Positions 24,959 to 32,101 of a DNA stretch of 32,101 nt are shown one piece after another; the stretch's first letter is position 1; every line of letters starts with the position of its first letter. The notes below the pieces were generated by a model. That model saw nothing but the letters and a program-made list of their open reading frames with translations. It was not told the DNA's origin and ran no database searches. Source of the DNA: Bacillota bacterium (lineage in GTDB: Bacteria; Bacillota; Clostridia; Lachnospirales; Lachnospiraceae); the NCBI GenBank assembly GCA_023415475.1, contig JAEZKL010000123.1, positions 1 to 32,101 of the forward strand, in the 5' to 3' direction. Both the position numbers and the translations under genes were made by a program.

Positions 24959-26626
24959 TTAGTTCAACCCCAGACGGTTCAGGGCGCTGAAGATAGCACG
25001 GATGGAAGCTCTTGTAATATTGGAGCTCACACCGACACCGAAGGTAGTTCTTCCGGTCTTCATATCCAGCATATGGATATATGCTGCTGCTTGTGCATTC
25101 GCACCACCGCCGAGAGCATGCTCAGTGTAGTCAAGAACCTTGATTTCAATACCAAGCTCCTTCATCAAGCCTCTCTGTACGGCATCAATCGGTCCGTTAC
25201 CTGTAGCAGCAAAGGTCTTCTCCACTCCACTATTTGTGTAAGTAACCTCAGCGCTGGTACAAGATTCGTCGCGATCTGTAAGGTCCTCTATCCTACATTT
25301 TTTAAAGTGTAAAGGCTCCTTCTTCTCCAGATAGCAAGCCTTGAATTCATTCATAATCTGATCCGGGGTAATCTCACCCTGTGTCTCGGATAACTTCTGG
25401 ATTACGTCGGCGAATTCCTTATGCATACCTTTAGGCAGCTTGAAGCCGAAGTAATTCTCCATAATAAAGGCAACACCACCCTTACCGGACTGGCTGTTAA
25501 TACGAACAATCGGTTCATACTGTCTTCCGATGTCCGAAGGATCGATGGGAAGATAGGGAACAGCCCATAAGGAACTGTTACGTTCTTTCATCGCCTGAAT
25601 ACCCTTATTAATAGCATCCTGATGAGAACCAGAGAATGCAGTAAATACCAATTTACCAGCATATGGATGTCTTTCATGTACTCTCATCTTGCAAAGACGT
25701 TCATATGCTTCAATAATATCGTTAATATTATCAATATCCAGTACAGGATTAATCCCCTGCGAAAACATGTTGTATGCTAAGGTTAAGATATCAACATTAC
25801 CCGTTCTTTCACCGTTTCCAAATAACGTTCCTTCCACTCGGTCAGCACCGGCCATAATTGCCAGCTCAGCAATTGCTACTCCCGTACCACGGTCGTTATG
25901 GGGATGAACACTTAGAATAATCGAATCACGGTTTTTAAAATGACGGCTCATCCACTCAATCTGATCAGCGTATACATTCGGCGTATTCATCTCAACAGTT
26001 GCCGGGAGGTTAAAGATAATCTTCTTCTGAGGTGTAGGTTCCCAGATATCCTGCACAGCAGTACAGACCTCTAAGGCATAATCCACTTCCGTACCGCTAA
26101 AGCTCTCCGGGGAATATTCTAAAATAATCTCTCCCGGGAAGTCCTTCGCATACTCCTTCACCAGCTTCGTTCCCTCAATTGCAATCTGCTTGATCTCTTC
26201 CTTGGACATATGAAATACTACGTCTCTCTGTAAGGTAGAGGTGGAGTTATAAATATGCACAATGGCTCGTTTGACACCCTCCAATGACTCAAAGGTTCTC
26301 TTCAGCAAATGCTCTCTGCACTGTACCAGAACTTGGACGGAAACATCATCCGGAATCAATTTTCGATCAACCAGCTGTCTCAGGAAGTCAAACTCTATCT
26401 GCGAAGCAGAAGGAAAACCAACCTCAATCTCTTTAAAGCCCAGCTTTACTAACAATTGAAAGAATTCAACCTTCTCTTCAACTACCATAGGCTCGATTAA
26501 TGCCTGATTACCGTCTCTTAAATCCACGCTGCACCAAATAGGTGCCTTTTCAATCTGCTTACACGGCCATTGTCTATCTGGTAAATCTACAACCGGGTTT
26601 CTCTGATATCTCTTAAAATTCAACAT
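24959..26626 (-). CDS. leuA: 2-isopropylmalate synthase LeuA (long form)
   Basis: This 555-residue enzyme condenses acetyl-CoA with 2-oxoisovalerate, the first committed step of leucine synthesis. The TIM-barrel part has WCSVDLRDGNQALIEPM near residue 33, the metal site VHPHNDRG and GNGERTGNVD. The C-terminal third is the leucine-binding regulatory domain, giving feedback control. The length fits the long LeuA type of about 550-600 residues. ATG 26626 has AGGAGG eight bases upstream; the frame stays open upstream into the leader, but no start there has a ribosome site. It has its own promoter, a folded leader and a strong terminator, so it is a single-gene unit with no leuBCD beside it. Confidence 0.93.
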   Translation of the reverse strand: MLNFKRYQRNPVVDLPDRQWPCKQIEKAPIWCSVDLRDGNQALIEPMVVEEKVEFFQLLVKLGFKEIEVGFPSASQIEFDFLRQLVDRKLIPDDVSVQVLVQCREHLLKRTFESLEGVKRAIVHIYNSTSTLQRDVVFHMSKEEIKQIAIEGTKLVKEYAKDFPGEIILEYSPESFSGTEVDYALEVCTAVQDIWEPTPQKKIIFNLPATVEMNTPNVYADQIEWMSRHFKNRDSIILSVHPHNDRGTGVAIAELAIMAGADRVEGTLFGNGERTGNVDILTLAYNMFSQGINPVLDIDNINDIIEAYERLCKMRVHERHPYAGKLVFTAFSGSHQDAINKGIQAMKERNSSLWAVPYLPIDPSDIGRQYEPIVRINSQSGKGGVAFIMENYFGFKLPKGMHKEFADVIQKLSETQGEITPDQIMNEFKACYLEKKEPLHFKKCRIEDLTDRDESCTSAEVTYTNSGVEKTFAATGNGPIDAVQRGLMKELGIEIKVLDYTEHALGGGANAQAAAYIHMLDMKTGRTTFGVGVSSNITRASIRAIFSALNRLGLN

Positions 26627-26788
26627 AATAACATCCTCCTGATTAATATGATCTATCAGAGTCAAAAGGTTTACTACATAAAATTTTGTGAACACTTTTC
26701 ACAAAAATTGTTTTTGGAAAGCTAGCTTTCCGTAGCAATTTTGTGTGAAAGGAGTAACACCATCCTACGGACGTATTACCTTTTGACC
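26627..26788 (-). promoter_or_regulatory. Structured leuA leader, possible riboswitch
   Basis: The 160-base leader starts at the predicted transcription start. GTCAAAAGGT (plus 26778-26787) and its complement (26661-26670) form a 10-bp outer stem. Inside are a stem-loop at 26754-26777 and a longer one at 26700-26745 with tip palindrome GGAAAGCTAGCTTTCC (26716-26731). Just after the outer stem, CTGAT / ATCAG form a hairpin that covers part of the AGGAGG site. No T-box consensus and no SAM, lysine, TPP or FMN motif was recognised. Translation control is an inference. Confidence 0.55.
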
Positions 26789-26793
26789 TGAGC

Positions 26794-26821
26794 ATTATAT
26801 GATAATTTAATTCAATCTCAA
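26794..26821 (-). promoter_or_regulatory. Promoter of leuA
   Basis: On the minus strand TTGAGA (26816-26821), a 16-base spacer and a perfect TATAAT (26794-26799) place the start of transcription near 26787, exactly at the beginning of the outer leader stem. Confidence 0.75.
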
Positions 26822-26932
26822 TAACATCATATTAACGACGGAGTCGATAAATCACGCTGTATAACTTGATAATAAATAACTTGGTATTATCTACTCGAGT
26901 CCCAACTACATCAGATCCTTTCTTGTTATATA

Positions 26933-27133
26933 CATAAAAGTTAGCTTCGCAAACTTTTATGTATCTTGTATTCATAAAAGTTAGCTTCGCAAACTTTTAT
27001 GTATCTTGTATTCATAAAAGTTAGCTCTGCATACTTTCATGTATCTTGTATTCATAAAAGTTAGCTTCGCAAACTTTTTATGTATCTTGTATTCATAAAA
27101 GTTAGCCTCGCAAACTTTTTATGTATCTATATT
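26933..27133. repeat. Five-copy 40-bp tandem array of TTCG-tip hairpins
   Basis: Five head-to-tail units start at 26933, 26973, 27013, 27053 and 27094. Each has arms CATAAAAGTT and AACTTTTATG, a core AGCTTCGCA and a spacer GTATCTTGTATT. Units 1 and 2 are identical; unit 3 has CTCTGC in the core and arm changes, and units 4 and 5 have one extra T. It forms part of the 864-base gap between HPr and leuA. It is not a CRISPR array: the spacers are identical. Confidence 0.9.
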
Positions 27134-27134
27134 T

Positions 27135-27169
27135 ATAGAAAAGCATCCGCTTCGCAGACGCTTTTCTAT
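27135..27169. repeat. Related hairpin ending the array
   Basis: ATAGAAAAGC and GCTTTTCTAT form a perfect 10-bp stem around a core containing CCGCTTCGCAG. The arms differ from the five units before it but the tip is the same. A weaker relative (AAATA / TATTT around AGCTTCGCA) lies at about 27385-27405. The remaining stretch 27185-27420 has no gene; short stems such as CCATTG / CAATGG around 27235-27290 are seen but not explained. Confidence 0.75.
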
Positions 27170-27420
27170 AGTAGATTTTTATTCAATGATACAGGCTTTC
27201 TTTCATTATATATTTACAATTTAGCAGTCCAATCCATTGCACGGAAAGCAGATTAACGCTTTAATCCGTTGAAGTCAATGGTTAGGAGTACACCACAAGA
27301 TAGCTGATAAGCCCTACTCGGTAATATCGCTTTCTACATGGTGTTTAGAATATATTTCAAAATTTAGTAGTTATCAAGGTAATTAGAAATAAGCTTCGCA
27401 TATTTTCGAAACTTATAGGA

Positions 27421-27460
27421 AAGGCCACTACCAGTTAAGAAAACCTTTGATAGTGACCTT
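27421..27460 (-). terminator. Hairpin terminator after HPr
   Basis: On the minus strand AAGGTCACTATCA pairs with TGGTAGTGGCCTT over 13 bp with two G-U wobbles. The wobbles would be mismatches in a plus-strand RNA, so it belongs to the HPr side. The U tract after it is weak. Confidence 0.65.
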
Positions 27461-27490
27461 CATTATAGCATTATGGAAATTCTTTTACAA

Positions 27491-27769
27491 CTACTTTTTT
27501 ATAAATTCGTCGCCAAGCCCACACCTTATCATATTACTCAACACATTTAAGGCCTCCGCCTCATCCGGCCCTTCACAGATCAGATCGATTTCATCTCCAT
27601 GCTTAACACAGGCAGATAAAACGCCTAATACGCTTTTTGCGTTAACAGATTTATCACCGAGGCGTATGGTTACGGTAGCTTTAAAATCAATAGCTCTATT
27701 ACATAATACACTGATTGGTCTCAAGTGTAATCCTGCGGGAATATCAATCAATATTTTTGTATTAACCAT
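27491..27769 (-). CDS. HPr-family phosphocarrier protein
   Basis: This 92-residue protein is an HPr, which carries phosphate from enzyme I to sugar-specific PTS enzymes. The active His15 lies in AGLHLRP, and Ser46 in NAKSVLGVLS is the site used by HPr kinase for catabolite control in Firmicutes. His15 separates it from Crh. The start is ATG 27769, with GGAGG six bases upstream; the frame is open to 27793. It is 20 bases after cdaR, at the end of the c-di-AMP cluster, with no PTS genes beside it. The Leu after His15 replaces the usual Ala, so it may be a second, regulatory HPr. Confidence 0.88.
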   Translation of the reverse strand: MVNTKILIDIPAGLHLRPISVLCNRAIDFKATVTIRLGDKSVNAKSVLGVLSACVKHGDEIDLICEGPDEAEALNVLSNMIRCGLGDEFIKK

Positions 27770-27789
27770 ATAATACCTCCAATCTTTGG

Positions 27790-29025
27790 TCACGGCTGTC
27801 CTTCACCTGTTAAATATACACTGACACTCTGATTATCCGCTAATGTTGAGAATTCACCAGCCTCCATCTGCAATCTTATTGCGTAGGTTCCATAAGTATA
27901 TTCCGAAAGATCAATATAAGGCTTCATGGAATTTCTGCTTAAGTCCTTCAGCTCATTGGAAGGACCGTTAACTATTACCTTGATCGGTCCTGTGGTCAGA
28001 AAGGCCATCTCCATATTGGCAGGTTTATTCCTAACATCAATGTCTCCCGGCCAGATAGTGAGTTCCTTTGTAGAAACCTTCTCAATCGTAATGTTCACTA
28101 CTGCTGTCTTATCATCTCCGGCTAGTAATAACCCTTCTTTCAATTGTTCCTGAAGATTAACTTCCTTTGGTGGAATGCTTTCCTTCACATCGCTAATATC
28201 CTCTTCGATTACTAGTTCAGTGATACTATTCAGAATATCATCTGGTCCTGCTATCTCTATGGTTTTCGGTTCGAAATCAACTCCGGCTAAGGTATATCCG
28301 GAAGCCGGTTTGCCAATCGTCTTCACCTTCAATTTGATCTCTTTTGTCTTATACACTTTAACACTAATTGATACATAGCCCTGACTAAAAGTAAGGTTGG
28401 AACTAATCTCTTCGCCCTCTTCATCAAATGCTTTCAGTTTCTCATAGCTGCTATAGGTCTCCGAGGCACCTGCTACATTGACCTCAGCAACGATCTCATT
28501 AATTCGTTCAATCTTACTCTTAGGACCGGTTACCGAGATAATCGTACTGGCAGTTTTTTCACCGATATAGTAGCCCTCGGCAGGTTCGCCTTTGGATACT
28601 ACGGTTACCTTAAAATTCTTGCTTACCAGCTCCTCCAGATTAATCTTCATTACCTGGTATAGACCTTCTGTTATTGTAACATTTTCTCCGTATCTGGGAC
28701 ATTTGATATCAATCGTAACTGCATTCACATCGGAAAGCTTAGCAAAATCAGCAGTTACCTCAAAATCAGAAAGGGAGATATTGTCTATGATCGTCCTTCT
28801 CGCTGCAAACTTAAAATCTATTGTTGCACCTTCCACTATCTCGTACACCATGTCACGTGTGCTGATGGCATCGATGGCATCCGCATTCAATATCTTTACA
28901 GGAACATTATTAAAATGTCCGGGAGTTATGGGATCATCCACATTCGTTATAATAAGCCATAAAATGGCGGCAAGAATAATGGACAGAATTTTCAAGCCGA
29001 TGTTTCTAGTCAACTTCTCTTTCAT
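27790..29025 (-). CDS. cdaR: CdaA regulator CdaR (YbbR-domain protein)
   Basis: This 411-residue protein has one N-terminal membrane helix (about 9-27) and an extracellular part made of about four YbbR repeats of roughly 80 residues. CdaR binds and controls the diadenylate cyclase CdaA. The repeats are marked by phrases such as PAEGYYIGEKTASTIISVTGP and PASGYTLAGVDFEPKTIEIA. Its start overlaps the end of cdaA by 20 bases, a sign of coupled translation and shared function. There is no glmM directly downstream, unlike in Bacillus; an HPr gene follows instead. Confidence 0.9.
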   Translation of the reverse strand: MKEKLTRNIGLKILSIILAAILWLIITNVDDPITPGHFNNVPVKILNADAIDAISTRDMVYEIVEGATIDFKFAARRTIIDNISLSDFEVTADFAKLSDVNAVTIDIKCPRYGENVTITEGLYQVMKINLEELVSKNFKVTVVSKGEPAEGYYIGEKTASTIISVTGPKSKIERINEIVAEVNVAGASETYSSYEKLKAFDEEGEEISSNLTFSQGYVSISVKVYKTKEIKLKVKTIGKPASGYTLAGVDFEPKTIEIAGPDDILNSITELVIEEDISDVKESIPPKEVNLQEQLKEGLLLAGDDKTAVVNITIEKVSTKELTIWPGDIDVRNKPANMEMAFLTTGPIKVIVNGPSNELKDLSRNSMKPYIDLSEYTYGTYAIRLQMEAGEFSTLADNQSVSVYLTGEGQP

Positions 29026-29884
29026 TCTTTATTCTTCCCTTCCACAATTTTAATCTCTTAGGTTCGGTGGATTTGTGCTGCATGTCAAGGAGCTTCGCTC
29101 TTAGATAATCACCGTCAACATTACGAATTAGCTTTCCTCCTTTGGCAATTGATACCTTACCGGTTTCTTCCGAGACGATGATTGTCAAACTATCCGATAC
29201 CTCACTAATACCAATTCCCGCTCTATGCCTTGTACCTAAGTCCTTACTGAGCTGCATATTATCCGACAAAGGAAGATAGCAGGTGGCTGCTGCTATTCGA
29301 TTGCCCCGGAGTATCACCGCTCCGTCATGCAGAGGTGTATTATGTTCAAATATATTAATCAGCAGCTCACTGCTGATCATACTGTCAATATAGATTCCTG
29401 TACTTTCAAAATCATTTAGGGGAGTCACTTCTTCCATAACGATTAAAGCACCTGTCTTTGTTCTCGCCAGTTCGAAGGTCGCACGTACAATCTCACTCAG
29501 TGTATGATCTGAAAACTTCTCATTTTTATCCTTACTGTCATCAAAGGAAATAAAGGATTTGACCAGGTTCTTCTGTCCCAGCTGCTCCAGCGCTTTACGA
29601 AACTCGGGCTGAAATATGATTACAATTGCAATAATTCCTACATTAATTGTATTTTTAATAATCCATATTACTACATTCAAATCTAAGATAACAGCCGCAA
29701 GCCAAAAAACCATGATAACAACCAGACCCTTAACTAATGCCCAGGCTCTTGTATTCTTGATCCATTTAATGACATTATAAATCAGGAACGCAAGAATAAA
29801 TATCTCAATAATATCTGTCAGGTAGATTTTCGGAATTGAAATCCACACAGAATATTCTCTGATTAAGTTTCTGATTGTCTCCAT
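29006..29884 (-). CDS. cdaA: Diadenylate cyclase CdaA
   Basis: This 292-residue membrane enzyme makes cyclic di-AMP from two ATP. Three N-terminal membrane helices (about 22-40, 50-68, 72-92) are followed by the DAC domain with DGA (187-189) in HNTPLHDGAVI and RHR (219-221) in LGTRHRAGIG, both needed for activity. The length is normal. c-di-AMP controls potassium and osmolyte uptake and cell-wall balance in Firmicutes. It lies 57 bases after an unknown membrane protein and overlaps cdaR. Confidence 0.95.
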   Translation of the reverse strand: METIRNLIREYSVWISIPKIYLTDIIEIFILAFLIYNVIKWIKNTRAWALVKGLVVIMVFWLAAVILDLNVVIWIIKNTINVGIIAIVIIFQPEFRKALEQLGQKNLVKSFISFDDSKDKNEKFSDHTLSEIVRATFELARTKTGALIVMEEVTPLNDFESTGIYIDSMISSELLINIFEHNTPLHDGAVILRGNRIAAATCYLPLSDNMQLSKDLGTRHRAGIGISEVSDSLTIIVSEETGKVSIAKGGKLIRNVDGDYLRAKLLDMQHKSTEPKRLKLWKGRIKNEREVD

Positions 29885-29907
29885 TTACCTTCTCTCCTAC
29901 CGCAATA

Positions 29908-29933
29908 CTTTTTCCAATGGAAAGCATGCTTTC
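29908..29933. repeat. Short hairpin upstream of cdaA
   Basis: CAATGGAAAGC and GCTTTCTATTG pair almost fully around a short AT centre, in the 57-base gap upstream of cdaA. Its arms are related to the TTC-tip hairpins at 3843 and 8513, but the tip is different. Confidence 0.5.
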
Positions 29934-29940
29934 TATTGTT

Positions 29941-31026
29941 TTACTCGTCCATCCTATTTTTCCGATTTTCTTTTCTAGTATTGTTATAATTGAAGTCCTC
30001 TAAACTATCATTATCAGAATAAGCATCCTCTTCCTCATCATATTCCTCTTCATCCGTATTATGATTGCGATAACCTGTTTTCGCAATCTCCTGCGAGACA
30101 CTCTTAACATTAATATGCTTTACCTTCATCTGAGGTGTTGTTATGGTGACCTTAGGAACCGCTTTAACATAGTAGTAATAAACATCATCCTCAAACTGGG
30201 CATGCTCGACTCCGGAATAATCCAGTGTGAGCTTAAAGAATTGGACAACATATACGATTGCTCCCGATACTATAGTTCCCAATATCATTGCAAGTATCTG
30301 CTCTGATTTATCTAAGATGATATCACTGATCAAAAAGCCCAATACACTGGTTAATGCTCCGGCTGCAATGGATATTTCAAACGCATAATCAAATTTCATT
30401 CTTCTGACATAATAAACAACCAGTAAAATAATGGTAAATATTACAATAGACATAATCATTTGCTTATTATTCATCAGACCGTCGATTACATCGGTATACA
30501 GCTTTAATACATCATCCACAGAAGGATTAACCTGGACATTCACCGCTGTCTTCACCAGCTGAATGATGTAATATACCACTACACCGCATATGGTAGAAAC
30601 AATAGCTACCGGATTTGCAACAATCCCCAGAAGAATTGGCATCACATAAGGGATTTTCAAAAAATATAATATCGGTATCGCTAATACAGCATAACCATAT
30701 CGAGGTGTAAATCTTGCAAACAGAAAATAAATGATCATGAAGAGTATTATTACCAGTATCGATAAAATCGGCGAGGCATAATATACATGTAGTGCAGCCA
30801 TGAAAGTTGCAATCAACACCATAATCGCCGAAGGCGTAAAGGCACTAAGTAAAGCCAATGCTAACACCACCGGTAAAGATTTCAATCGGGAATCAAAACC
30901 GATTTCCTGATTAATCGCTATAAAAGATATGAATGCAAAAATAAATTTGACTACCGGATTAATATATATATCATGTCTTTGATAAACACTCTTCACACGT
31001 TCTCTAAATACCAATAATGGCATCAT
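29941..31026 (-). CDS. Unknown multi-pass membrane protein with acidic tail
   Basis: I do not recognise this 361-residue protein. It has about eight hydrophobic helices between residues 20 and 270, a soluble stretch with YYYYVKAVPKVTITTP near 290, and a strongly charged tail (about 325-361) rich in Asp and Glu, then Arg and Lys. The start is ATG 31026, with GGAGG eight bases upstream; the frame is open to a TTG at 31041. It lies directly upstream of cdaA in the same direction, so a link to c-di-AMP control or to transport is plausible but unproven. Confidence 0.7.
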   Translation of the reverse strand: MMPLLVFRERVKSVYQRHDIYINPVVKFIFAFISFIAINQEIGFDSRLKSLPVVLALALLSAFTPSAIMVLIATFMAALHVYYASPILSILVIILFMIIYFLFARFTPRYGYAVLAIPILYFLKIPYVMPILLGIVANPVAIVSTICGVVVYYIIQLVKTAVNVQVNPSVDDVLKLYTDVIDGLMNNKQMIMSIVIFTIILLVVYYVRRMKFDYAFEISIAAGALTSVLGFLISDIILDKSEQILAMILGTIVSGAIVYVVQFFKLTLDYSGVEHAQFEDDVYYYYVKAVPKVTITTPQMKVKHINVKSVSQEIAKTGYRNHNTDEEEYDEEEDAYSDNDSLEDFNYNNTRKENRKNRMDE

Positions 31027-31044
31027 AATAGTTCCCTCCAAACT

Positions 31045-31446
31045 TTAAGACTCAGGTGTTTCCTCATTATAGATCTTATTTAAGCGTTTTAGAAGCTTAT
31101 AATAACGGGATAATTTCTTACGCGACAAATCATACTTAATGGAATATCCGGCTAATGCGCCTAAACCGTAGATTGCAATTACAATGATATAGATGCCCAG
31201 AATATTAGTACCTATAGCCTTATAATTTAAGTTTACTGCATTCCTAATAAGATTTTCCGATTTGTATATGAAAATCAATAGTAGAATTAGTCCATAACCG
31301 AAGGTCGCACATATAATAGATTTAATAACCTGATATCTTACGTAATCCGATTTATAGTACTTACTAAGACGTATATCCTCTTTTCCCTCCTTGGTTTCAT
31401 AGAGGGCAAGCTTCGTCATAAGCCTGACTTTATTTGTGTTTAACAT
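31045..31446 (-). CDS. Unknown two-helix membrane protein
   Basis: This 133-residue protein has a charged cytoplasmic start, two membrane helices (about 45-62 and 80-102) and a lysine-rich end with a short helix (SRKKLSRYYKLLKRLNKIY). No family is recognised. The ATG has GGAGA upstream. It is the first gene of the five-gene cluster ending in HPr, with its stop 18 bases from the next start. Confidence 0.7.
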   Translation of the reverse strand: MLNTNKVRLMTKLALYETKEGKEDIRLSKYYKSDYVRYQVIKSIICATFGYGLILLLIFIYKSENLIRNAVNLNYKAIGTNILGIYIIVIAIYGLGALAGYSIKYDLSRKKLSRYYKLLKRLNKIYNEETPES

Positions 31447-31499
31447 AGAATAATCTCCATTTAATTGTGATATAGCAATTATGTACCATATTCTTATTC

Positions 31500-31526
31500 A
31501 TTATATCAGGAACAAAATCTGTTCCT
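31500..31526 (-). promoter_or_regulatory. Promoter region of the cdaA cluster with inverted repeat
   Basis: On the minus strand a perfect TATAAT (31500-31505) lies about 55 bases before the first gene. Just upstream, AGGAACA and TGTTCCT (31508-31526) form a 7-bp inverted repeat where the spacer and -35 would be. No good -35 hexamer is seen, which could mean an activator- or repressor-controlled promoter. Confidence 0.45.
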
Positions 31527-31558
31527 AATCTTTCACTCCGCAAGTATATTGCAAGTAA

Positions 31559-31836
31559 GCTTGATATATGCCCACTACATCTCCTTATTTCAGGTTTACG
31601 CAGATTAGGAACTCATGGACTTCGTCCATTCGTTCACGTTGTACTTATCCATGTAATTCAGGAAATTTATTCATGCAAGCTTGATATATGCCCACTACAT
31701 CTCCCTTATTTCAGGTTTACGCAGATTAGGAACTCATGGACTTCGTCCATTCGTTCACGTTGCACTTATCCATGTAATTCAGGACATTTATTCAAGCAAG
31801 CTTGATAAATGCCCTGAATTACATGGACTAATCTGC
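31559..31836. repeat. Two 120-bp tandem repeats plus inverted part
   Basis: Units 31559-31678 and 31679-31799 are nearly identical; each contains ATGGAC-TTC-GTCCAT, another TTC-tip hairpin. A third, partial unit at 31800 turns into an inverted copy: CCATGTAATTCAGG (31770-31783) pairs with CCTGAATTACATGG (31813-31826), and GCAGATTAG (31721-31729) with CTAATCTGC (31828-31836). The 655 bases after the last gene contain no convincing coding frame. Confidence 0.8.
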
Positions 31837-31978
31837 TTCTCGTGTACATTATATCATAGACAAATGTGAATATCGAGGTTTTTTTTCTCTTTAGGATAAT
31901 TAAGATAATATTGTATATTCATTTGCTCAAAATTCCGACACTCTAAAATAGCGATGTTTACGGATATAAAAAAGAAGG

Positions 31979-32017
31979 GGCTGTCGCACTAAAATATGCG
32001 GCGCCCTTTTTACGTAG
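31979..32017 (+). mobile_element. Possible insertion-sequence end or terminator-like hairpin
   Basis: AGGGGCTGTCGCAC resembles the ends of several insertion sequences, such as the IS1182 group, and also the GAGGCTGTTTC arm at 16951. The same bases can fold back on TGCGGCGCCCTT, which is followed by TTTTTACG, as in a plus-strand terminator. No transposase is visible before the window ends, so both readings stay open. Confidence 0.3.
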
Positions 32018-32101
32018 TGATGTTTATCACAGATTAGATTTACATGAATAGCGTGTGACTATTAATTCAACAGAGACACGTTCTCACTCGATTGCCGCAC
32101 A

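Noticed and set aside
24857..25312. 151-residue plus-strand frame over the leuA end
   Set aside because: It crosses the leuA terminator and overlaps leuA in antisense; composition and lack of a ribosome site argue against coding.
26627..26695. N-terminal extension of LeuA containing several leucines
   Set aside because: The frame is open upstream, but GTG 26695 has no ribosome site, while ATG 26626 has AGGAGG at ideal spacing and the usual LeuA start.
26627..26788. T-box leader before leuA
   Set aside because: No T-box core of the AGGGTGGNACCGCG type is present on the minus strand, and no terminator with a U tract lies in the leader.
26933..27133. CRISPR array
   Set aside because: The units are regularly spaced and palindromic, but the spacers between the hairpins are the same sequence each time and no cas gene is present.
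31681..31869. 62-residue plus-strand frame in the terminal repeats
   Set aside because: It falls wholly in the 120-bp repeats and the inverted part, with no ribosome site and no similarity I recognise.
1..32101. tRNA or rRNA genes
   Set aside because: I saw no cloverleaf with a GGTTCGA-type arm and no rRNA core sequences outside the coding regions.

Overview
This AT-rich window most likely comes from an anaerobic Firmicute of the class Clostridia, probably the Lachnospiraceae. The evidence is the AGGAGG-type ribosome binding sites, sigma-A promoters, a CdaA-CdaR-HPr cluster, the long LeuA form, TagF-like cell-wall polymer genes, and intergenic spaces packed with hairpin repeats. The species cannot be named from the sequence alone. 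Most genes lie on the minus strand; only a sugar-phosphate transferase and an LCP protein lie on the plus strand.

Layout. Positions 1-4600 hold a small zinc-ribbon protein, QueH, a single-domain response regulator, HisC, a class I aminotransferase and a cytidylate-kinase-like protein. Positions 4870-9830 hold a complete branched-chain amino-acid ABC importer (livK, then livHMGF). Positions 10080-13990 hold a zinc-ribbon acidic protein, an orphan ClpX and an HtrA-like membrane protease. Positions 14350-24440 form a cell-envelope island: polyprenyl-phosphate sugar transferase, LCP ligase, three CDP-glycerol glycerophosphotransferase-type proteins (one fused to a GT2 domain with a strongly acidic insert), TagD and the TagGH exporter. 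Positions 24440-27490 hold leuA between two unusual non-coding regions. Positions 27490-31450 hold two unknown membrane proteins, the diadenylate cyclase CdaA, its regulator CdaR, and HPr. The last 650 bases are repeats and a possible insertion-sequence end.

How the genes work together. TagD makes CDP-glycerol, the TagF-like enzymes polymerise glycerol phosphate (or a related unit), TagGH exports the chain, and LCP proteins attach such polymers to peptidoglycan. The sugar transferase would start a lipid-linked glycan. The Liv importer, HisC and LeuA share a branched-chain amino-acid and histidine theme but are not one operon.

The most interesting signals are non-coding. They are: (1) a 260-base element after leuA that can fold into a long rod whose wobble pairs point to plus-strand transcription; (2) a folded leuA leader that matches no riboswitch I recognise and can cover the ribosome binding site; (3) a family of hairpins with a conserved GCTTCGC-like tip and varying arms, including a five-copy 40-bp tandem array; (4) an 80-bp repeat at two gene ends whose arms show compensatory base changes; (5) a 291-bp palindrome between converging genes.
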